A stretch of DNA of 11,318 nt, taken from contig JBCDGZ010000193.1 of assembly GCA_038750655.1 (NCBI GenBank), forward strand, positions 1-11,318, written 5' to 3'. Shown in pieces: positions 6,083-11,318 of the stretch (its first letter is position 1; each line of letters begins with the position of its first letter). Position numbers and translations under genes: made by a program. The stretch comes from JBCDGZ01 sp038750655. GTDB lineage: Bacteria > Bacteroidota > Bacteroidia > Chitinophagales > Saprospiraceae. Below the pieces are notes generated by a model. It had not been told where the DNA came from. It was given only the letters and a program-made list of their open reading frames with translations, and did not search any database.

Positions 6083-9000
6083 ATGAAATACAAAATTAGC
6101 TTACGAAAACGAAGACTAGCGATCTTCTTACTAATTAGCTTTTTGCAGAGCGTTGTCCTCCCTCCGGTCGCCAGCGCCCTGACCTCCGGCCCCACCGCGC
6201 CGGAGGCCATGAGCTTCGAACCTGTCGACGCCACTGACATGGTCAACCTCATGACCGGAGACTTCACCTACAACGTTCCCTTGCTCGAAGTCCCGGGCCC
6301 CGAAGGCGGCTATCCGCTCTCGCTGTCCTACCACGCCGGCATCAAGCCCCTCGAAGATGCTTCCTGGGTGGGGCTGGGTTGGAACCTCTCGCCCGGCGCC
6401 ATCAACCGCGCCGTCAACGGCTACCCCGATGATCACAAAGATGTGACGCGCAGTGTCGAGGATTACTGGGAGGGCGGCTCTACTAAGACCTATTCCGTTG
6501 GTGTGGGAATTGGCATTCCTGGCGGCCCGCAGCTAGGGCTGGACATCTCGGTGTCCAATGATACCTACCGAGGTTTTGGGGGCGATGTTGGCCTCTCCGT
6601 CGGTGTGGGCAAAGAGTATGGCTTGAATGCTTCGATCGGCGTTTCGGTGGGCTCTTCGGGCTTTCGGGCCGGCCCTCAGATTGGGCTGGCCTCGCAGGCG
6701 GGCTACGGCCTGTCGGCAGGTTTCTCCACCGATTTCAAAGGAGGCAGTGCGGCCTCTTTGGGCGTATCACACCGAGGCTCCATGTCTGCACTTGGTGTAT
6801 CCCTAAGTTCCCAGGGGGTAACGCCTTCGCTGAAAGCAGGCGGAGTCACTACCTACCAGCACAATAACAATTCTGGTAATATTTCCACCAGCACAATGGG
6901 AGGAGGTATTGGTATTCCCATTGGTCCGGTGATCCTCAGCCTGGGCTTCCGCCATACGCGTTATTGGATGCACGAAACGGATATGGTCAATACCAACGGT
7001 ACGCTGTACGCCAAAGATAGCCATCCTGGTGTACTCAGCAATAAGGTGATTCAGGATGAGCACGTTAGCTTTGATTCCTACTCGCTGCACCAAACTGACA
7101 TCAATATCGCCGAGCATTTTGATCCCGAGTGGGTACAAGGAGGAAGCTATCCCTCTTACGATCATTATAGCGTGAGTGGCCAAGGCATCAGCGGTAACAT
7201 TCAGCCCTATATTTTTGAAAATGGCTCTTTGTATCGCAAGCAAATCCGCAAGTCGGGTAATCATCGCGATTTGTCGTTCTACCATATGCGTTCCTTCACC
7301 AGAAAAGTCAATTTCCGGTTTGTCAATGATTTTTCTAATACCTTACAGATCAATCCTCCGAGCTTGACCCTGAGTGTAACGAGCCCTTATTCTTCGTACC
7401 AGTCCTTTTCTCAAATCAACTACACCGGCTATAACTCTACTGATCAGCATCTGGCGGGTTCAAAGCACATTGAGTGGTACACCAATCAGGAGATTATCAA
7501 TGGTACTGCCAGTACTTTGATGGACTACCCTGGGATCAGCAATGTCGAGCGAACTACCCATTCTAGCATAAATGATTTGTTGGACCAGATGGGCGGTGTC
7601 AGCATCACCAACGAGAGTGGAGTGACGTATCACTACGCACTTCCGGTTTATTCTTTCGATGAGTATTCTTACACGCGCAAAGAAGATAGCCAGGGATCGG
7701 AGAGTTGGAACAAGCAGTACAACGACGAACCCTACGCTTACACCTGGTTGCTCACTGCCGTCACCGGGCCTGATTATGTGGACAAGAATGATAATGGCCG
7801 GGTAGATAAAGATGACTGGGGGTACTGGGTAGAATTTGAATACGGGAAGTGGGCGCACGATTTTGCCTGGCGCAGCCCCTCTACTGAAACTTTCCGCGAC
7901 ATCAACGAAAAATCAGATAACTTTGCTTACGGTAAAAAAGCCATCTACTATTTGGATGCGGTAAGGACACGTACCCATACTGCACTCTTCGTCAAAGACA
8001 TTCGCAAGGATGGAAAATCGGTGACCAGTAGAGCGGACGGAGGCTTCATTCCGCGACAGACCACGGTCTGTTTTCAGAATTACCCTTTTCCTATTAACCA
8101 CCTGGGCTACACCGAGCTTCCAATCAGCCCGATGCGTTTGGATAAAATTCTGCTGTTTAAGAATACGGCTTTAGAGGAGAATAATGTTAACCTAAACACC
8201 GTTCGGACGCATGGTTCTATGCCGGGGGATCAGGTCAGCTACTACAGTCCTTGTACGCAACAATTTATCAATAAAAAATTCCATTACAGCGACAAGGTCA
8301 TTGACGTTTCAGATATGGGCCAGTCGGCAATGGCGGCGGTAATGGGTGATGCCTTGAAAACCATCGAATTTGATAATGATCACTATGATCTCTGTCCGGA
8401 AACGGCCAATAGCTTCAACGAATTTACGCAGCTCTACTCCGCTGCTCCGGGGACTTTGACTAAAGCAGGGAAGCTAACCCTGAAGTCCATCAAATATAGA
8501 GGACGGAACAATGCGACTACCATGCCACCACTCAACTTTAGCTATGATTACGACAATCCAACAACCCACAATTACAATGTAGGCTCCTCTAGTCAGTCCA
8601 TCTGGATTGGTGGTGCGAACCCAGATTGGGTAGGGGATATGGTGAAGTATACCTACGGCGGAAAGGATTATTATATGCTGTTGACTGGATTCTTTGGATC
8701 GAGCAATTTCAATATTGTTCCTCTCGGAGAGAACATCCCACACAGCAGTCACAGTGGAGCTGGAGGGTATAACTTAGTGCGGACCAAGAATGTACCTTTT
8801 AGCCATAGCAAGTACGATTATTGGGGCTACTACCGACCAGACTTCACCCAAGGTAGTGCTGTTTCACCAAGTAATATTGCTCGTATTCCTACAACCCTGT
8901 CTGCTCGCAATGGAGATGCCTGGTCGCTTCGTGAAATTGAAACCAGCCTGGGGGCTAAGGTGGAGATTGAATACGAAAATAAATATTACCAGGATAATGT

Positions 9001-11293
9001 TTGGCAGAAGTACGATCAGCTGAATTTTATCAGTGCCACGAGGGTGTTTAGTGACACGCGATTGGAATTGGAGTTCCGAGAGAATATCAATATTGAGGAC
9101 GCTTTTGCCGTCGGCGATATTATCAAATTTACAGGATACGAAATTGATAGAAGTACAGGCTTCCCCGTTTTTTCATTGGAAAAAGACCGATCACTTTATG
9201 TCCATACGGTAAGCCCAGATAAGCTAGTTGTCGGCAATCCATTCCCCGCCGTCAATGAGGTCTTTGATAAGGGCTTTATCAAATTTATGCGTTCTGGTAA
9301 TGCCTTTGGCAATGGTATTCGTACCAAGTCCATCGCGGTGAAAGGAGATGGCAATACACGGAAGACCAACTACAGCTACCAAGATGGCTGTATCAGTTAC
9401 AATCCTTCTTCCTTAGAGTATATTCCGCCCTCGGGTGCTCCCAATAGTTCGACTTACGAAGAATACTTTAAAGAAGACCTGTCCTTGGTGATTGCATTGG
9501 CTAGAGAATTACCTGCTCCAGCAGTCATGTACGAAACGGTGAGCGTTGGCGAAGAGTACAATGGCGTGACCGTACCGGGCTCCAGACGCTATACCTTCCA
9601 AGTGCCTAAAGAGGATATGGTAACGATGAACTATTCTTCTATTCAGTACGCCAGTACCAGCGGTCATTCGGATGTGGAGGAACTGTCTAAACGTACCGTG
9701 ACGCTGAAAGATAAAACCGCACAGATCGGTAATCTGCTCAAGGTAGAAACCTTCAATGGACAGGGTTTGGTGACTTCCAGAACCGAGAATGATTATACGG
9801 ATGATGAAGCTGGGGAGAGTGAATCTGATTACGACGCCTATGATGATCAGGGAATCATCCACCAGGCCTTCCACGAGCTGCGGACCAAGCATACGGGCAA
9901 TGAAGATCATCGCTACATTAAAGGCGTTGTCAGTGTAAGACAGGAATTTCCTTCTATCCTCAAGAGCACTTCTAACTACAGTCAGAACCTGACTACGGTA
10001 ACCAAAAATACGAAGTATGATTTCTACTCCGGTCAATTGTTAGAGACCGAGACGGAGAATCACCGGGACGAGTTCTACCGTCAGGAATCTATTCCAGCCT
10101 ACAAGAAATATTTTGATATGGGCTTAAAGGTGAACTATCCGAATAATCGACATATGCTCTCCCAGACAGCTTATACCCAGACTTCCGAGATCGATAGCTG
10201 GGAAGGTAGTATTATGGGAGTGCTCAACGCCGAGGCCACGACTTGGAACGACGATTGGGAGTACCGAACGCCTACTTCTTACGGTTATTACAACGACATC
10301 CCTTCTTCGGTGACGCCGGACAAAATCTGGCGCAAGCACAAGCAGTTGGTTTGGCGGTCGGCGGTTAATCCTGATGGTACAATGACCACAAGCCCTAATA
10401 CCAGCAACCAAGACATCGACTGGGCGGCCAGCAGTCCGAATTCTTCCAACTGGGAGGCGGTCAATACCTTCACTCGCTACGATCGCTATTCTAAGCCGTT
10501 GGAGGCAGTAGATATGGACAACAACTATGCGTCGGTGAAAATGGGCTACGATGAATCTTTGATTATTGCGACCAATGGTAAAGCGCGCTATACGGAGTTT
10601 GCTTTCTCTAGTGCAGAAGATTATGATCCGAGTACTGGATTCTTTGGAGGAGAGGTGCTGAAAGGAAATGGTTCGGTGAACACCTTTCCGCATGCACAAG
10701 GCGTCTCGCATACCGGGCAGCATATTCTAGGTCTGAACAATGGTGAAGAGGGTTTTATTTTCAAAGCTAAAATTGGAACCGACGTGGAGCAATTCAGTAC
10801 CAGAGGTCGCCGCTATCGCGCTAGTGTTTGGTGGTTGCCCAACGGGCCAGGAGCGGATTTGAATCAGGGTAAATTGTTCTATCGCATCGAAAACTCAAGC
10901 GGAGGAATCTTGCATTCCGGAAGCCAGGTCTTGTCGCCTGACTACGATCGAAAAGCGGGCAATTGGCACCAGCTGAATTTGGACATCGAAATTCCTTCGG
11001 GGTACAACAATCATTACCTCGTGGTTGGAGTGCGCAACGACAACAGCTCGGCCTATGAGCTCTACTTCGATGACTTCCGCTTCTATCCTTCGGATGCTCC
11101 TTTTAAGGCTTATGTCTACGATAAGGAAACCGATGAGCTGACCTTCATTTTGGATGAGAATAATATGTTCACCCAATTCGAATACAACGATCAAGGGCAG
11201 TTGATCCGAACCTATGTTGAGACCACAGAAAACCCCAAGGGTAAGCGCCTGCAAACGGAGCATGACTACCACTACAAGCGCCCGATGAACTAA
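6083..11293 (+). CDS. Large secreted SpvB/TcB-like RHS partner protein lacking the RHS core
   Basis: This gene encodes 1736 aa and resembles the front half of a split Bacteroidota RHS system, comparable to the TcB shell component. Domains: a Sec signal peptide (1-32, RKRRLAIFLLISFLQSVV core, cleavage after VASA); an SpvB/TcB-like start (about 44-120) with VNLMTGDFTYNVPLLEVPG, LSYHAGI, ASWVGLGWNLSPGAINRAV and YPDD; a Gly/Ser-rich beta insert (about 137-290); a long central region with TWLLTAVTGPDYVDKNDNG and WVEFEYGKW; many beta/YD-like units; a jelly-roll-like module (about 1545-1672) ending LYFDDFRFYP; and a final YD-like segment (YVYDKETDEL...FEYNDQGQLIRTYVETTE). It then stops naturally, with no DHLGNVR/DPNG core and no tip. 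The ATG at 6083 follows an A-rich stretch (AACCAAAATAAC). In related loci such a gene is followed by a DUF6443-RHS gene; here that gene would lie past the right edge. The shell role is inferred. Confidence 0.9.
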   Translation: MKYKISLRKRRLAIFLLISFLQSVVLPPVASALTSGPTAPEAMSFEPVDATDMVNLMTGDFTYNVPLLEVPGPEGGYPLSLSYHAGIKPLEDASWVGLGWNLSPGAINRAVNGYPDDHKDVTRSVEDYWEGGSTKTYSVGVGIGIPGGPQLGLDISVSNDTYRGFGGDVGLSVGVGKEYGLNASIGVSVGSSGFRAGPQIGLASQAGYGLSAGFSTDFKGGSAASLGVSHRGSMSALGVSLSSQGVTPSLKAGGVTTYQHNNNSGNISTSTMGGGIGIPIGPVILSLGFRHTRYWMHETDMVNTNGTLYAKDSHPGVLSNKVIQDEHVSFDSYSLHQTDINIAEHFDPEWVQGGSYPSYDHYSVSGQGISGNIQPYIFENGSLYRKQIRKSGNHRDLSFYHMRSFTRKVNFRFVNDFSNTLQINPPSLTLSVTSPYSSYQSFSQINYTGYNSTDQHLAGSKHIEWYTNQEIINGTASTLMDYPGISNVERTTHSSINDLLDQMGGVSITNESGVTYHYALPVYSFDEYSYTRKEDSQGSESWNKQYNDEPYAYTWLLTAVTGPDYVDKNDNGRVDKDDWGYWVEFEYGKWAHDFAWRSPSTETFRDINEKSDNFAYGKKAIYYLDAVRTRTHTALFVKDIRKDGKSVTSRADGGFIPRQTTVCFQNYPFPINHLGYTELPISPMRLDKILLFKNTALEENNVNLNTVRTHGSMPGDQVSYYSPCTQQFINKKFHYSDKVIDVSDMGQSAMAAVMGDALKTIEFDNDHYDLCPETANSFNEFTQLYSAAPGTLTKAGKLTLKSIKYRGRNNATTMPPLNFSYDYDNPTTHNYNVGSSSQSIWIGGANPDWVGDMVKYTYGGKDYYMLLTGFFGSSNFNIVPLGENIPHSSHSGAGGYNLVRTKNVPFSHSKYDYWGYYRPDFTQGSAVSPSNIARIPTTLSARNGDAWSLREIETSLGAKVEIEYENKYYQDNVWQKYDQLNFISATRVFSDTRLELEFRENINIEDAFAVGDIIKFTGYEIDRSTGFPVFSLEKDRSLYVHTVSPDKLVVGNPFPAVNEVFDKGFIKFMRSGNAFGNGIRTKSIAVKGDGNTRKTNYSYQDGCISYNPSSLEYIPPSGAPNSSTYEEYFKEDLSLVIALARELPAPAVMYETVSVGEEYNGVTVPGSRRYTFQVPKEDMVTMNYSSIQYASTSGHSDVEELSKRTVTLKDKTAQIGNLLKVETFNGQGLVTSRTENDYTDDEAGESESDYDAYDDQGIIHQAFHELRTKHTGNEDHRYIKGVVSVRQEFPSILKSTSNYSQNLTTVTKNTKYDFYSGQLLETETENHRDEFYRQESIPAYKKYFDMGLKVNYPNNRHMLSQTAYTQTSEIDSWEGSIMGVLNAEATTWNDDWEYRTPTSYGYYNDIPSSVTPDKIWRKHKQLVWRSAVNPDGTMTTSPNTSNQDIDWAASSPNSSNWEAVNTFTRYDRYSKPLEAVDMDNNYASVKMGYDESLIIATNGKARYTEFAFSSAEDYDPSTGFFGGEVLKGNGSVNTFPHAQGVSHTGQHILGLNNGEEGFIFKAKIGTDVEQFSTRGRRYRASVWWLPNGPGADLNQGKLFYRIENSSGGILHSGSQVLSPDYDRKAGNWHQLNLDIEIPSGYNNHYLVVGVRNDNSSAYELYFDDFRFYPSDAPFKAYVYDKETDELTFILDENNMFTQFEYNDQGQLIRTYVETTENPKGKRLQTEHDYHYKRPMN
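6491..6952 (+). other. Gly/Ser-rich beta insert of the TcB-like protein
   Basis: Residues about 137-290. The stretch is made of short alternating units such as GVGIGIPGG, VGLSVGVGKEYG, ASIGVSVGSSGF and GLSAGFSTDFKGG, with Gly about every third to fourth residue and alternating hydrophobic residues. This is the look of stacked or barrel-like beta strands. It splits the SpvB-like start from the rest and has few charged residues. Its role is unknown; contact with a membrane or with the partner shell is possible. Confidence 0.6.
7781..7816 (+). other. EF-hand-like calcium-binding loop in the TcB-like protein
   Basis: Residues 567-578 read DKNDNGRVDKDD. This fits the 12-residue calcium loop with acidic or Asn ligands at 1, 3, 5, 9 and 12, Gly at 6 and a hydrophobic residue at 8. 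It sits just before YWVEFEYGKW in the conserved central region. Calcium would stabilise the extracellular fold; binding is inferred from the motif. Confidence 0.6.
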
Positions 11294-11318
11294 GCGAGTA
11301 GGGGAGTTATAATCATTA
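11294..11318 (+). other. Start of the downstream intergenic region, cut by window edge
   Basis: Only 25 bases follow the stop codon. They hold no terminator hairpin, and AGTAGGGGAG at about 11298-11307 is purine-rich and could be a ribosome binding region for a following gene. This is consistent with the TcB-like gene being first in an operon, but too little sequence is available. Confidence 0.3.

Noticed and set aside
6083..11293. The TcB-like gene as a truncated or frameshifted RHS gene
   Set aside because: It ends at a natural stop after the YD-like segment where such front-half proteins usually end, and the frame is intact throughout.
1..11318. CRISPR array, tRNA, rRNA or insertion sequence
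   Set aside because: No regularly spaced identical repeats, no cloverleaf-like segment, and no transposase or terminal inverted repeats were seen.

Overview
The window looks like chromosome of a Bacteroidota bacterium, most likely in or near the Saprospiraceae/Lewinella-type lineages. The reasons are the Bacteroidota form of the RHS core (DHLGNVR ... YYPYG ... GRW ... DP ... SPY ... NDPI ... DPNG), a TAnnTTTG promoter box, A-rich start regions without a clear Shine-Dalgarno sequence, and a Bacteroidota-style lipoprotein signal. The assignment rests on sequence character only. All genes are on the + strand.

Layout. (1) 65-4870: a secreted RHS protein of about 1601 aa. It has a signal peptide, two tandem beta-rich domains, a DUF6443-like region, YD repeats, an RHS core ending at DPNGG and a 244-aa variable C-terminal tip. 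The tip has an ordered Cys/His/Asp set resembling a papain-like fold toxin. (2) 4872-5450: a 192-aa lipoprotein that starts one base after the RHS stop codon. Its place suggests it is the immunity partner. (3) 5479-5523: a strong intrinsic terminator that closes this unit. (4) 5524-6082: an AT-rich gap with one convincing promoter (about 5601-5632), a leader of roughly 440 nt, a recurrent ACTAAT/ATTAGT word and two back-to-back hairpins. (5) 6083-11293: a secreted protein of 1736 aa with an SpvB/TcB-like start, a Gly-rich beta insert, an EF-hand-like calcium loop and a C-terminal jelly-roll-like module. It ends in a YD-like segment without any RHS core or tip. The last 25 bases run out of the window.

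How the parts may work together (inference). The 6083-11293 protein resembles the front half, and the 65-4870 protein the back half, of a split RHS toxin shell, comparable to TcB and TcC of ABC toxins. In this window the order is back half, immunity, terminator, promoter, front half. So the front half probably belongs to a second unit whose RHS/tip gene lies just past the right edge, and a front-half gene probably lies to the left of position 1. The most novel element is the tip plus adjacent lipoprotein pair.
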